A stretch of 64,000 nucleotides of DNA from JBFLVU01 sp964589625 (GCA_964589625.1 CAZPSH010000014.1:8353-72352); one strand, 5' to 3'. Shown: positions 54,734 to 63,788, numbered from the stretch's first letter. Translations and numbers: made by a program. The notes: generated by a model from the letters alone, not told the origin.

Positions 54734-55780
54734 GTGGAAGAAAGGCTCGGCGCCCGAGAGGAGCGCATACTCCTGGACCTGGTGGTGACCTACATCCGGG
54801 GTCGCGGGCCGGTCAGCAGCCGTGCCCTCGCCGAACGGAGCCCGGAGGGGCTCTCCTCCGCCACCGTCCGGTCCGTCCTGGCCCGCCTCGAGGACCTGGG
54901 CTACCTCCACCAGCCCCACAGCGTCTCCGGGCGGATCCCCACCGACCTGGCCTACCGCACCTTCGCCGCCTCCGTCCTGAAGGAGGAGAGCGGCCGCCCC
55001 GTGAACCCCTCCCCCGAGGAGGTGGCGCGCCTGGCCGAGGACGGCACCCTCTCCGGGGTGGCGCGGGCCATTTCTGGACGCCTGTCCGACTCGGCCCACC
55101 TGCTGGCCTTCGCCGCCACGCCGCCCCTCGACGAGATGCGCCTGCGCTCCTGCGACCTGGTGGCCCTCTCGCCCGAGCGCGTACTTTTCGTCCTCGTCTC
55201 CCAGGCCGGCCAGGTCACCGAGCGGGTTCTGAGGAGCCCGCGGCCCGTAGGCGCCGACACCCTGCGCTGGTGCGCCAACTTCCTCACGGAGACCTTCTCC
55301 GGATGCACCCTCCCCGAGATCCGCCGCCGGCTGGCCCGGGAGGTGGAGGCCGAAAGGGAGCGCTGCGGCCAGGAGATCGCCTCCGCGCTGGAAATGGTGG
55401 CGCCCTGCTTCACCGAAGCCCCGGCCGACCGTGGTCTTTACTGGGAGGGGGCCCCCTGGCTCCTCGAGTCCTCCGTCCTCGAGGAGGGGGTGGACGCCAT
55501 CCGGATCCTCCTTCGGACCCTCGAACGGAAGACCCGCCTCCTGGAACTCCTGGAGGCTCTGCGCGGAGCGGACCGGCCCGTCCGGGTGGTCCTGGGCGAG
55601 GACTGGGGCGACCCCCAGGTCCGGACCCTCGCCATGGTCGTCGCCCCCTTCGGGGGCCAGACCGGCGGCCAGGGCTACGTGGGCATCGTGGGCCCCCGGC
55701 CCATGCCGTACGACACAGCCATCCCCGCGGTCCGGAACGCCTCCGTCCTGGCGACCCTGGCCGCCGAAGCCCTCGAGTAA
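54734..55780 (+). CDS. hrcA: Heat-inducible transcription repressor HrcA
   Basis: 348 aa from GTG 54734 (GGAGG 8 bases before). N-terminal winged helix (ALAERSPEGLSSATVRSVLARLEDLG), HPHSVSGRIPTDLAYRTF-type linker (QPHSVSGRIPTDLAYR), and C-terminal GAF-like domain ending MPYDTAIPAVRNASVLAT. HrcA represses chaperone operons by binding CIRCE and is activated by GroEL. ATG 54710 and 54716 are in frame but lie at or before the predicted transcription start. First gene of the chaperone operon. Confidence 0.88.
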   Translation: MEERLGAREERILLDLVVTYIRGRGPVSSRALAERSPEGLSSATVRSVLARLEDLGYLHQPHSVSGRIPTDLAYRTFAASVLKEESGRPVNPSPEEVARLAEDGTLSGVARAISGRLSDSAHLLAFAATPPLDEMRLRSCDLVALSPERVLFVLVSQAGQVTERVLRSPRPVGADTLRWCANFLTETFSGCTLPEIRRRLAREVEAERERCGQEIASALEMVAPCFTEAPADRGLYWEGAPWLLESSVLEEGVDAIRILLRTLERKTRLLELLEALRGADRPVRVVLGEDWGDPQVRTLAMVVAPFGGQTGGQGYVGIVGPRPMPYDTAIPAVRNASVLATLAAEALE

Positions 55781-55812
55781 CAGGGCCCTTTCGAGAAGGC
55801 AGCGGAGTGCCG

Positions 55813-56439
55813 ATGGTGGACGAGGAAAAGGGAGCCGGCGGAGGGACCGCCCCCCCGACCGAGCACGAGATCACCGTGGAATTCGTGGGCCACGACGACG
55901 AGGGCGCCTCCTCCGTCCCGCCCCTGGACGATGTTCCCGTCCCCGCTTCCCCCGAGGGGGAGTTCGACGCCCAGGCGCGGATCCTCCAGCTCGAAGAGGC
56001 CTGCCTGCGCGCGCGGGCGGACTTCGAGAACTTCCGCCGCCGGGTGGAGCGCGAGCGCGAGGGCCAGCGCCGCGCCGCCTCGGCCGAGGCGGCCTTGCGC
56101 ATCCTCCCCGTCTTGGACAACCTGGACCGGGCCCTCGAAACCATGGCGGGCAACGAGCACCCCGAGTGGTTCCAGGGCTTCGCCCTCGTGCGCCAACAGC
56201 TCTGGGAGGCCCTCCAGGCCTCCGGCGTGGAGGAGATCGACGCCCTTGGACGGCCCTTCGATCCCGCGTATCATGAGGCCATGTTGCTGGTGCGCAGAAA
56301 GGACGCCCCGGCGGGGTCCGTCGCGGCGGTCTTCGAAAAGGGCTACCTTCTCGGAGGAAAAGTCCTCAAGCCGGCCCGGGTGGCGGTGAGCGAAACGGGC
56401 GCCGAGGGTCCGGGCGAGCGAGGAGAGGGCGATGGCTAA
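55813..56439 (+). CDS. grpE: GrpE nucleotide exchange factor
   Basis: 208 aa. Acidic N-terminal tail (about 1-50), long dimerising helix (EACLRARADFENFRRRVERE) and the C-terminal beta domain (PFDPAYHEAMLLV, VFEKGYLLGGKVLKPARVAV). It releases ADP from DnaK. GTG 55807 and ATG 55813 are both possible starts; GGAG is next to both. It overlaps dnaK by 8 bases. Confidence 0.92.
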   Translation: MVDEEKGAGGGTAPPTEHEITVEFVGHDDEGASSVPPLDDVPVPASPEGEFDAQARILQLEEACLRARADFENFRRRVEREREGQRRAASAEAALRILPVLDNLDRALETMAGNEHPEWFQGFALVRQQLWEALQASGVEEIDALGRPFDPAYHEAMLLVRRKDAPAGSVAAVFEKGYLLGGKVLKPARVAVSETGAEGPGERGEGDG

Positions 56440-58261
56440 GGTGATCGGGATCGATCTCGGGACCACCAACAGTTGCGTGGCCTTCATCGAATCGGGCCAG
56501 CCCCTCGTCATACCCAACAAGGAGGGGGGGCGGACCACCCCGTCCATCGTGGCCTTCACCGAACACGGCGACCGCCTGGTGGGGAACCTCGCCAAGCGCC
56601 AGGCCGTCACCAACCCGGCCAACACCATCTACGCCGTCAAGCGCCTCATCGGGAAGAAGTTCGCCGACGTGACCGTGGAGAGCGCAAAGAAGGTCCTTCC
56701 CTACGGCGTCACCGAGGCGCCGAACGGCGACGTCCGCATCAAGGTGCGCGACCGGGAGTACTCCGCCCAGGAGATCTCCGGCTTCATCCTGGCCGAGATC
56801 AAGAAGGGCGCCGAGGAGTTCTTCGGGGAGGACGTGAAGGAGGCCATCATCACCGTTCCGGCCTACTTCTCCGACCCCCAGCGCCAGGCCACCAAGGACG
56901 CCGGGAGGATCGCCGGCCTGGAGGTCCTGCGCATCCTCAACGAGCCCACGGCGGCCTGCATCGCCTTCAATCTGGAGGAGCCTCAGGCCAAGACGGTGGC
57001 CGTCTACGACCTCGGCGGCGGCACCTTCGACCTCAGCATCCTGAGGGTCGGGGAGGGGCTCTTCGAGGTCATCGCCACGGCGGGGGACACCTACCTCGGC
57101 GGCGAGGACATGGACCAGGCCATCATGGGCGAGCTCATGGCCCGCTTCAAGCGCGAGACGGGCCTCGAGCTGTCGGGCGACCGGCTGGCCCTCCAGCGCC
57201 TGAAGGAGGCCTCCGAGAAGGCCAAGTGCGAGCTCTCCACCATGACCGAGACGGAGGTGAACCTGCCCTTCATCGCCGCCGACGCGGGCGGCCCCAAGCA
57301 CCTCGTCACGCGCTTGACACGGCCCGAGCTCGAGAACCTAATCCGCGAGATCGTGGACCGCACCCGCAAGCCCTGCGAGGAGGCCCTCAACATCGCCGGC
57401 CTGGAGCCGCGGCAGATCGACGAGGTCCTCCTCGTCGGCGGCCAGTCCCGCACCCCCCTCGTGATCCAAACGGTGCGCGACATCTTCAACCGCGAGCCGC
57501 GCCGGGACAAGAACCCCGACGAGGTGGTGGCCCTGGGCGCCGCCCTCCAGGCCGGCATCATGAAGGGCGAGGTCAAGGAGATCGTCCTCCTCGACGCCAT
57601 CCCCCTTAGCCTCGGCGTCTCCACCAAGGGCAACATGTTCGTCAAGCTCATCGAGCGGGGCTCCGCCATCCCCACCAAGAAGTCCCGCATCTTCACGACC
57701 GTCGCCGACAACCAGGACACGGTCCAGATCCACGTCCTCCAGGGCGAGCGCGAGCTGGCCAACGAAAACATCTCCCTGGGCAAGTTCGAGCTCGTGGGCA
57801 TCCCGCCCGCCCCGAAGGGCGTCCCCCAGATCGAGGTCACCTTCGACATCAACGCCAACGGGATCGTCTCGGTCCACGCCAAGGACCTGATCACGGGCAA
57901 CCGACAGCAGATCGTGGTGAACCCCTCCTCGGGCCTCACCGAGGAGGAGATCGAGCGCATCGTCACCGAGGCGGAGAAGCGGGCCGAAGAGGACCGCAGC
58001 ATGATCGAGCTCCAGAAGCTCAAGATGAAGCTCGAGCGCCTCCTGGAGAGCAACCAGCGCACCTTCGCCGAGTTCGGCACGAGCCTCGAGCAGGAGAAGC
58101 GCCAGAACATCGAGAAGATTCTGGAGGAGGCCCGGCGCAGCATGGCGGTGGACAACATGACGAGGCTACAGGAGTCCCTCCAACAGCTCTCCGCGGTCTC
58201 CCGCACCCTGTCCGAAGTGATCCTCTACGATCCCAAGTTCATGGGAGGCCCCAAGGCATGA
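56432..58261 (+). CDS. dnaK: Chaperone DnaK (Hsp70)
   Basis: 609 aa. ATPase domain start MAKVIGIDLGTTNSCVAFIE, VYDLGGGTFDLSIL, LLVGGQSRTPLV, substrate-binding domain (about 385-500; QIEVTFDINANGI) and a lid that ends early (about residue 600), without the long Gly-rich C-terminal tail of E. coli. It refolds proteins with DnaJ and GrpE. It overlaps grpE by 8 and dnaJ by 4 bases. Confidence 0.96.
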   Translation: MAKVIGIDLGTTNSCVAFIESGQPLVIPNKEGGRTTPSIVAFTEHGDRLVGNLAKRQAVTNPANTIYAVKRLIGKKFADVTVESAKKVLPYGVTEAPNGDVRIKVRDREYSAQEISGFILAEIKKGAEEFFGEDVKEAIITVPAYFSDPQRQATKDAGRIAGLEVLRILNEPTAACIAFNLEEPQAKTVAVYDLGGGTFDLSILRVGEGLFEVIATAGDTYLGGEDMDQAIMGELMARFKRETGLELSGDRLALQRLKEASEKAKCELSTMTETEVNLPFIAADAGGPKHLVTRLTRPELENLIREIVDRTRKPCEEALNIAGLEPRQIDEVLLVGGQSRTPLVIQTVRDIFNREPRRDKNPDEVVALGAALQAGIMKGEVKEIVLLDAIPLSLGVSTKGNMFVKLIERGSAIPTKKSRIFTTVADNQDTVQIHVLQGERELANENISLGKFELVGIPPAPKGVPQIEVTFDINANGIVSVHAKDLITGNRQQIVVNPSSGLTEEEIERIVTEAEKRAEEDRSMIELQKLKMKLERLLESNQRTFAEFGTSLEQEKRQNIEKILEEARRSMAVDNMTRLQESLQQLSAVSRTLSEVILYDPKFMGGPKA

Positions 58262-59376
58262 CGTCTGCGAACGACTACTACGAGGTCCTGGGCGTCTCGA
58301 GGAACGCGACCCAGGAAGAGGTGAAGTCCGCCTACCGCAAGGCGGCCCTCAAATACCACCCGGACAAGAACCCCGGCAACAAGGAGGCGGAGGAAAAGTT
58401 CAAGAAGGCCAGCGAGGCCTACTCCGTCCTCGGAGACCCGGACCGGCGCGCCCGCTACGACCGCTTCGGGACCGCCGCGGAGCCAGGGCCAGGCGGCGGC
58501 ATTCCCTGGGATTCGGACGTCTTCGCCGACTTCTCCGACCTCCTGGGGGGCCTCTTCGGCTTCGGCGACTTCTTCGGAGGCGGGCGGGGCGGCGCGCGCC
58601 ACCAGCCCCAGCGGGGCTCGGACCTGCGCTACGACCTGCGCCTGAGCCTCGAGGAGGCCTTCTCCGGCAAGGAGGAGACCCTCACCATCCCCAAGGAGGA
58701 GCCCTGCCCCACGTGCCACGGCACCGGCTCCACCTCGGGCCAGCGCATCACCTGCTCGGCCTGCCGGGGGCGGGGGACGGTGGCCTTCCGGCAGGGCTTC
58801 TTCACCGTCAGCCGCACCTGCCCCCAGTGCCGGGGGGAGGGCGAGATCGTCAAGGACCCCTGCGGCGAGTGCCGCGGCCGCGGCCGCCGGCGCGCCCAGA
58901 GGACCCTCAAGGTCAAGATCCCGGCCGGCGTGGACTCAGGCTCCCGCCTCCGCATCGGCGGCGAGGGGGACGCCGCGGAGCGATCGGGCCCGCCCGGCGA
59001 CCTCTACATCTTCATCGAGGTGGAGGAGCACCCCTTCTACAAGCGCGGCGGCGACGACCTGTACTGCCTCGTGCCCCTCAGCGTGCCCCAGGCGGTCCTC
59101 GGCACGGAGCTCGCTCTGGACACCTTCGAGGGCGAGGAGCGCCTCCAGGTGCCCGCCGGCACCCAAGCGGGCCAGCGCTTCCGCATCCACGGCAAGGGAA
59201 TGCCCCGCCTGGGCCGCTCGGGCCGGGGAGACCTCTACGTGGAGGTGGAGATCCAGGTCCCCAAGAAGCTCAACAAAGAGGAAAAGCGCCTCTACGCCGA
59301 GCTCCAGCGCCTCGAAAAGGAGCGCGAGGAGAAGGGCGGCGGGTTCTTCCGGAAGGTCATGGAGAAGTTCGCGTGA
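58258..59376 (+). CDS. dnaJ: Chaperone DnaJ
   Basis: 372 aa. J-domain with HPD (KYHPDKNPG), Gly/Phe region, and the four zinc-binding repeats CPTCHGTG, CSACRGRG, CPQCRGEG and CGECRGRG, then the C-terminal peptide-binding domain. It presents substrates to DnaK. ATG overlaps the dnaK stop (ATGA). Confidence 0.96.
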   Translation: MTSANDYYEVLGVSRNATQEEVKSAYRKAALKYHPDKNPGNKEAEEKFKKASEAYSVLGDPDRRARYDRFGTAAEPGPGGGIPWDSDVFADFSDLLGGLFGFGDFFGGGRGGARHQPQRGSDLRYDLRLSLEEAFSGKEETLTIPKEEPCPTCHGTGSTSGQRITCSACRGRGTVAFRQGFFTVSRTCPQCRGEGEIVKDPCGECRGRGRRRAQRTLKVKIPAGVDSGSRLRIGGEGDAAERSGPPGDLYIFIEVEEHPFYKRGGDDLYCLVPLSVPQAVLGTELALDTFEGEERLQVPAGTQAGQRFRIHGKGMPRLGRSGRGDLYVEVEIQVPKKLNKEEKRLYAELQRLEKEREEKGGGFFRKVMEKFA

Positions 59377-59405
59377 ATTCCGGTGCGAGAAAGGGAGGAA
59401 CGGCC

Positions 59406-60038
59406 ATGTCCCGTTGGAGAATCGCGGCGGCCTTGACGGCGCCCTTCTGGTTCGTCGGATGCGCGGCGGTGAACCCCGCCATGGACGACGTCTCCCGCCG
59501 GGTGGACTACCTGAGGCAGGACGTGGAGAAGCTCACGGCCCAGCAGAAGGAGCTGGCGGAGGAGATTCGCCGCCTCACCGCCGGCGCCCCCGCTCCGGCC
59601 GAGGCGCCCCAGGCCTACACCCCCGCCCCCGAGGCCCCCGCCGCAAGGGCCCGGGTGGACGTGCAGGACCTCTCCGCCGCGCCCGCCGACCAGTACCGGA
59701 GCGCCTTCGCCCTCATGGAGGAGGGGAGGTACGCCGAGGCGGAGCGCGCCTTCGCCGCCTTCGTGGCCTCCTACCCCCAGTCGGACCTCGCCGACAACGC
59801 CCAGTACTGGATCGGCGAGTGCCTCTACACGGAGAAGAACTTCAAGGACGCCCGGGACGCCTTCAAGGGCGTCTCCGACCACTTCCCCTTCGGCAACAAG
59901 GTCCCCGACGCCCTCTACAAGCAGGCCCTCTGCGAGAAACAACTGGGCGAGACCGAGGCGGCGGGAAAGACCCTGGCCCGCCTGCGGGAGTTCTTCCCCG
60001 AGTCGGAGGCCGCGGCCAAGGCCGCGGCTCTGCCCTAA
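59406..60038 (+). CDS. CpoB/YbgF-like TPR lipoprotein
   Basis: 210 aa. N-terminal signal with lipobox-like FVGC (Cys near residue 19), a coiled-coil region (about 25-60; VDYLRQDVEKLTAQQKELAE), a Pro/Ala linker and TPR units (RYAEAERAFAAFVASYP, KNFKDARDAFKGV, ETEAAGKTLARLREFFPESE). CpoB coordinates peptidoglycan synthesis and Tol-Pal constriction in other bacteria. Tol genes are not adjacent. ATG 59406 after GGGAGGAACGG. Confidence 0.8.
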   Translation: MSRWRIAAALTAPFWFVGCAAVNPAMDDVSRRVDYLRQDVEKLTAQQKELAEEIRRLTAGAPAPAEAPQAYTPAPEAPAARARVDVQDLSAAPADQYRSAFALMEEGRYAEAERAFAAFVASYPQSDLADNAQYWIGECLYTEKNFKDARDAFKGVSDHFPFGNKVPDALYKQALCEKQLGETEAAGKTLARLREFFPESEAAAKAAALP

Positions 60039-60080
60039 CAGGCGGAGCTCGGACCGGGGGCAGGGGACCGGGGGACCGGG

Positions 60081-60962
60081 ATGCGCACCGAACACTGGAC
60101 GCCCGTGGCCGCGGACGCCTCCGTCCGTCGCTACTTCAAGGGCGAGCGGGCCGGCGGCCCCGCCCTCCGCGCCGAGTACGGCGAGGACCGGGACGGCCTG
60201 AACCGCTACGTCTTCCTCACGCGCCTCTTCGAATCGTCGGGCATCCGGGTTCCCGGCCTCTACGAGGCTAGGCCCGAAGAGGGCGTCTGCATCGTGGAGT
60301 GGATCGACGGCGAGCCCCTCTCTCGCGGCCGCTGGGACCCCGAGTGGGAGCCCCGGCTGGTGGACCTCGCCCTCTCCGTCGCCGCCGTGCCGCCCTGGGA
60401 AGGCGAGCCCGACCTCCTCGCCCTCGACGCCGACCGCCTCCGCTTCGAACTCCGCTTCTTCGCCCTCCATTTCTTGGAGGGCCTCCTCAACCGCCCCCGC
60501 GATCCGGACCTCGCCGCCGCCCTCGACGGCCTCGCCGAAGAAGTGGCCTCCTTCCCGCGCGCCCTCGCCCACCGCGACCTCCACTCGGAGAACATCCTCG
60601 CCGCGCGCTCCGGCGAGTGGGTCCTCCTCGACTTCCAGGACGCCCTCCTTGCCCCGAGGTGCTACGACGCCGCCTCCCTCGCCTGCGACGCCTACCGCCA
60701 CCCCGACCCGGCCATCGGCCGCCGCCTCGAGGCCGCCTGGATCGAGCGCACGGGCCACCCCGCGGAGGAGTTCCGCCGCACCGAACTCCAGCGATGCCTC
60801 AAGGCCCTCGGCACCTTCGGATACCAGGTCACCCGCCGGCGCAAGGTGCGCTACCTCCTCCCCGCCCGCCGCACCGCCGCCCGCGCCGACCACCTCCTCC
60901 GGTCCGCCCCCGCCCCCCTCCCCGGCCTCGCCGAAGCCCTCCAGGAAGCCGCGAAAATATAG
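60081..60962 (+). CDS. Aminoglycoside-phosphotransferase-fold kinase (AmgK-like)
   Basis: 293 aa. Start AADASVRRYFKGE recalls AmgK-type anomeric sugar kinases of cell-wall recycling. Catalytic HRDLHSENIL (about residue 172) and metal-binding DFQDALLAPRCYDAASL are intact. It probably phosphorylates N-acetylmuramic acid or another small sugar using ATP, but MurU is not seen next to it. Starts 42 bases after the CpoB-like gene. Confidence 0.7.
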   Translation: MRTEHWTPVAADASVRRYFKGERAGGPALRAEYGEDRDGLNRYVFLTRLFESSGIRVPGLYEARPEEGVCIVEWIDGEPLSRGRWDPEWEPRLVDLALSVAAVPPWEGEPDLLALDADRLRFELRFFALHFLEGLLNRPRDPDLAAALDGLAEEVASFPRALAHRDLHSENILAARSGEWVLLDFQDALLAPRCYDAASLACDAYRHPDPAIGRRLEAAWIERTGHPAEEFRRTELQRCLKALGTFGYQVTRRRKVRYLLPARRTAARADHLLRSAPAPLPGLAEALQEAAKI

Positions 60963-60963
60963 A

Positions 60964-61046
60964 GGGACGGGAGACGGGAGACGTTAGACAAATAATTCGG
61001 GACAGCCACCTATTTTGTGAGACGGGAAACGCAAAACGGGAGACGT
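60964..61046. repeat. Low-complexity GACGGGAGACG repeats, left flank of the mutase gene
   Basis: Repeated GGGAGACG/GGGAAACG units: GGACGGGAGACGGGAGACG at the start, and GAGACGGGAAACGC then AACGGGAGACG at the end. The same motif appears as its reverse complement at 62912-62975, so the mutase gene is bracketed by inverted copies. Confidence 0.75.
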
Positions 61047-61119
61047 GGGGCGCCACAGGGCCGAGAGGCGGTCGCGCTCTGGAAAGCGCTCCTACAACGC
61101 ACGCGGCGCGGTGGCCCTC

Positions 61120-61147
61120 GTAGGGGAGGGCCTCCGTGCCCTCCCCC
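61120..61147. repeat. Palindromic intergenic repeat A, copy 1
   Basis: GTAGGGGAGGGCCTCCGTGC then CCTCCCC, an imperfect inverted repeat (GGGGAGGGC with GCCCTCCCC). Nearly identical copies lie at 63163-63190 and 63907-63934. Confidence 0.8.
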
Positions 61148-61244
61148 TTTCCTGAGAAGATAGACCCAACGGGAGGGGCGGCGGGGGAGATCCGGTTCCG
61201 GCGGGCCCCGGCGGGTGTACACTCGGGCCCTGGAGGAGGGCCCC

Positions 61245-62906
61245 ATGGACGCGCACGACACGCGCAAGCGCCTCTCCGAAGCCGCGGCGGCCTGCCGTGC
61301 CCGCACGGAAAAGCAGTTGCAGAAGGGCGGCCGCCCCTCGGTCCGCACCGATTCCGGCGTCGAGGTCAAACCCCTCTACACCCCCGAGGACTTCCCCGAA
61401 TCGGCCTACCTGGACCGCCTGGGCTTCCCCGGCGAGGCCCCCTTCACCCGCGGCGTCCAGCCCACCATGTACCGCGGCCGCCTCTGGACCATGCGCCAGT
61501 ACGCCGGCTTCGGCACCGCCGAGGAGAGCAACCGCCGCTACCGCTACCTCCTCGAACAGGGCCAGACGGGCCTCTCCGTGGCCTTCGACCTACCCACCCA
61601 GATGGGCCTCGACTCGGACGACCCCCTCTCCGAGGGCGAGGTCGGCAAGGTCGGCGTGGCCGTGGATTCCATCGAGGACATGGAGGTCCTCTTCTCCGGC
61701 CTCCCCCTCGACAAGGTCTCCACCTCCATGACCATCAACGCCACCGCCTTCATCCTCCTCGCCCTCTACCAGGCCGTGGCCGAACGGCGGGGCGTGGCCC
61801 CGGACCTCCTCACGGGCACTGTCCAGAACGACATCCTCAAGGAGTACGTGGCCCGCGGCACCTACATCTTCCCGCCCCGCCCCTCCCTGCGCGTCATCAC
61901 CGACCTCTTCGCCTACGCCACCGACCGCCTGCCCCGCTTCAACACCATCTCCATCTCGGGCTACCACATCCGCGAGGCCGGCTCCACCGCCGCCCAGGAG
62001 ATCGCCTTCACCCTCCTCGACGGCCTCACCTACGTCCAGGCCGCCGTGGACGCGGGCCTCAAGGTGGACGCCTTCGGCGAGCGCCTCTCCTTCTTCTTCA
62101 ACGCCCACAGCCATTTCCTCGAGGAGGTGGCCAAGTACCGCGCCGCCCGCCGCCTCTGGGGCCGCCTCATGGCCGAACGCTTCGGCGCGACCAACCCCAA
62201 GGCCCGCATGCTCCGCTTCCACACCCAGACCGCCGGCTCCACCCTCACGGCCCAACAGCCCCTCGTCAACGTCGTCCGCACCGCCCTGGAGGCCTTCGCC
62301 GCCGTCATGGGCGGTACCCAGTCCCTCCACACCAATTCCTACGACGAGGCCCTGGGCCTCCCCACGCAGGACTCGGCCACCCTCGCCCTCCGCACCCAGC
62401 AGGTCATCGGCTTCGAAAGCGGCGCCGCCGACACCGTGGACCCCCTCGCCGGCGCCTACGCCGTGGAGGCCCTCACCGACGCCCTCGAGGCCAAAGCCCT
62501 CGACATCATGGCCGAGGTGGAGAAGCGCGGCGGAATGATCGCCGCCATCGAGTCGGGCTACGTCCAGCAGGAGATCCAGGACGCCGCCTACCGCGCCCAG
62601 CAGGCCGTCGAGAGCGGCGAGAAGGTTGTCGTCGGCGTCAACCGTTTCCAGGACGAGGCCGCCGTCCACCCGCCCGTCCTCAAGGTGGACCCCGAACTCG
62701 AGCGCCGCCAGGCCGAGCGCGTCCGCGCCCTGCGCGACAAGCGCGACCACGCCCCCTGGGAGGCCGCCCTCCAGCGCGTGGACGAGGCCGCAAAGTCCGG
62801 CGCCAACCTCCTCCCCGTCACCCTCGAGGCCGTCCAGGCCAAGGCCACCGTCGGCGAAATCATCCGCGTCCTCAAGGCCACCTTCGGCACCCAAGACGCC
62901 CAATAG
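61245..62906 (+). CDS. Methylmalonyl-CoA mutase large-subunit catalytic chain (no B12 domain)
   Basis: 553 aa, the separate-subunit architecture. TIM-barrel motifs TMRQYAGFGTAEESN, GLSVAFDLPTQMGLDSDDP, GKVGVAVDSIEDMEVLF, DKVSTSMTINATA and GGTQSLHTNSYDEA match methylmalonyl-CoA mutase. The C-terminal cobalamin-binding domain is absent; it should be encoded elsewhere as a small subunit. It isomerises methylmalonyl-CoA to succinyl-CoA or the reverse. The best start is ATG 61245 after GGAGGAGGG. No partner gene (epimerase, small subunit, MeaB) is adjacent. Confidence 0.88.
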   Translation: MDAHDTRKRLSEAAAACRARTEKQLQKGGRPSVRTDSGVEVKPLYTPEDFPESAYLDRLGFPGEAPFTRGVQPTMYRGRLWTMRQYAGFGTAEESNRRYRYLLEQGQTGLSVAFDLPTQMGLDSDDPLSEGEVGKVGVAVDSIEDMEVLFSGLPLDKVSTSMTINATAFILLALYQAVAERRGVAPDLLTGTVQNDILKEYVARGTYIFPPRPSLRVITDLFAYATDRLPRFNTISISGYHIREAGSTAAQEIAFTLLDGLTYVQAAVDAGLKVDAFGERLSFFFNAHSHFLEEVAKYRAARRLWGRLMAERFGATNPKARMLRFHTQTAGSTLTAQQPLVNVVRTALEAFAAVMGGTQSLHTNSYDEALGLPTQDSATLALRTQQVIGFESGAADTVDPLAGAYAVEALTDALEAKALDIMAEVEKRGGMIAAIESGYVQQEIQDAAYRAQQAVESGEKVVVGVNRFQDEAAVHPPVLKVDPELERRQAERVRALRDKRDHAPWEAALQRVDEAAKSGANLLPVTLEAVQAKATVGEIIRVLKATFGTQDAQ

Positions 62907-62911
62907 CCTTT

Positions 62912-62975
62912 CGTCTTTCGTCTCCCGTCTCCCGGTTTTCGTCTCACGTTTTCCGTCTCCCGTCTCGCTTCTTTT
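62912..62975. repeat. Low-complexity CGTCTCCCGTC repeats, right flank of the mutase gene
   Basis: CGTCTTTCGTCTCCCGTCTC, then GTCTCACGTTTTCCGTCTCC. It is the reverse complement of the pattern at 60964-61046, a polypyrimidine-rich tract. Confidence 0.75.
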
Positions 62976-63055
62976 GGGAGGCGTCGCCCGACGCTGAGCC
63001 TCTGTAGGGGCGGCCCTCCGCGGCCGCCCGCCCGTCTTCGAAGGCCTCCCCCCGC

Positions 63056-63115
63056 CGTAGCGGCTCTTGCTCGCAAGAGCCGGCCCCTCGGCCGATGCGA
63101 GCATCGGCCGCTACG
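63056..63115. repeat. REP/BIME-like double palindrome, copy 1
   Basis: Outer GTAGCGGC at the left and its complement GCCGCTAC at the right. Inside are two hairpins: GGCTCTTGCTCGCAAGAGCC and GGCCGATGCGAGCATCGGCC. This is two head-tagged hairpins in inverted orientation, the design of REP/BIME elements. A second copy is at 63950. Confidence 0.8.
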
Positions 63116-63162
63116 AAGGCAAACCCGCGGGGTAGAGCCGGCCCCCCGCGCCCTCTGTCGCC

Positions 63163-63190
63163 GTAGGGGAGGGCCTCCGCGCCCTCCCCC
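63163..63190. repeat. Palindromic intergenic repeat A, copy 2
   Basis: GTAGGGGAGGGCCTCCGCGC then CCTCCCC, like the copies at 61120 and 63907. Confidence 0.8.
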
Positions 63191-63304
63191 CTTCGAAGGC
63201 CTCCACGGCCAACGACTCGGGCGATGACGCGAAGGGCCAAGCCCTTGAGCTTGGCGGTCCATGCCGGCGGGTCATCATGGCCGCTTCATGCGAATCAGGT
63301 GTGC

Positions 63305-63334
63305 TTGAAGCGATTGCCCCTTAGCCCCTATACT
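63305..63334 (+). promoter_or_regulatory. Candidate promoter of hicBA
   Basis: TTGAAG (63305-63310), 18-base spacer, TATACT (63329-63334), 17 bases before the hicB ATG. HicB usually represses its own promoter, so an operator is expected here, but no clear repeat was found. Confidence 0.5.
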
Positions 63335-63351
63335 TCTCCCAGAGGTGCTGT

Positions 63352-63567
63352 ATGAAGCGCGAATTCAACGTGATTATCGAAAAGGATGCCGACGGCTACT
63401 TTGTCGCTACCGTTCCCGAGCTTCGCGGTTGCCACACGCAGGCAAAATCTCTCGATGCCCTCATGAGGCGGATCAAGGAAGCGATCGAACTGTGCCTTGA
63501 AGTTGAGGGCGGTGGAACCTCGGGTGGGCAATTCATAGGTCTGCAACGCATCGCCGTCGGCCAATGA
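63352..63567 (+). CDS. hicB: HicB-family antitoxin
   Basis: 71 aa, MKREFNVIIEKDADGYFVAT, VPELRGCHTQAKSLDALMRR: the partially RNase H-like HicB fold. It lacks the C-terminal DNA-binding domain of longer HicB proteins. It neutralises HicA. ATG 63352 with AGAGG upstream; the stop overlaps hicA by 4 bases. Antitoxin-first order. Confidence 0.85.
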   Translation: MKREFNVIIEKDADGYFVATVPELRGCHTQAKSLDALMRRIKEAIELCLEVEGGGTSGGQFIGLQRIAVGQ

Positions 63568-63788
63568 CCCGCGCCCCCCGTCTCACCGGCAAGAAGGTTG
63601 TCGCCGCACTTCAAGCCGCTGGGTTTCAGGTCGTCCGTGTGAAGGGGAGCCACCACTTCCTCCGGCACCCAGATGGCCGATGCACGGTAGTTCCTATCCA
63701 CCCAGGCGAGATCATCGGATCCGGTTTGCTCGGCAAGATCCTTCACGACGCCGAACTCTCCGCCGGGGAGTTCCGAGGACTCCTGTAG
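63564..63788 (+). CDS. hicA: HicA-family mRNA interferase toxin
   Basis: 74 aa. dsRNA-binding-like HicA fold with the catalytic His in GSHHFLRHPDG, then TVVPIHPGEIIGSGLLGKIL and DAELSAGEF. HicA cleaves mRNA until bound by HicB. Start overlaps hicB (ATGA), so production is coupled. Confidence 0.87.
   Translation: MTRAPRLTGKKVVAALQAAGFQVVRVKGSHHFLRHPDGRCTVVPIHPGEIIGSGLLGKILHDAELSAGEFRGLL

Larger units (their letters stand above)
62907..63351. other. Gene-free repeat region
   Basis: 445 bases between the mutase and hicB: polypyrimidine repeats, a relative of repeat A (63003-63033), one BIME-like element (63056-63115), repeat A copy 2 (63163-63190), and the hicBA promoter. No ORF has protein-like composition. 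Confidence 0.7.
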
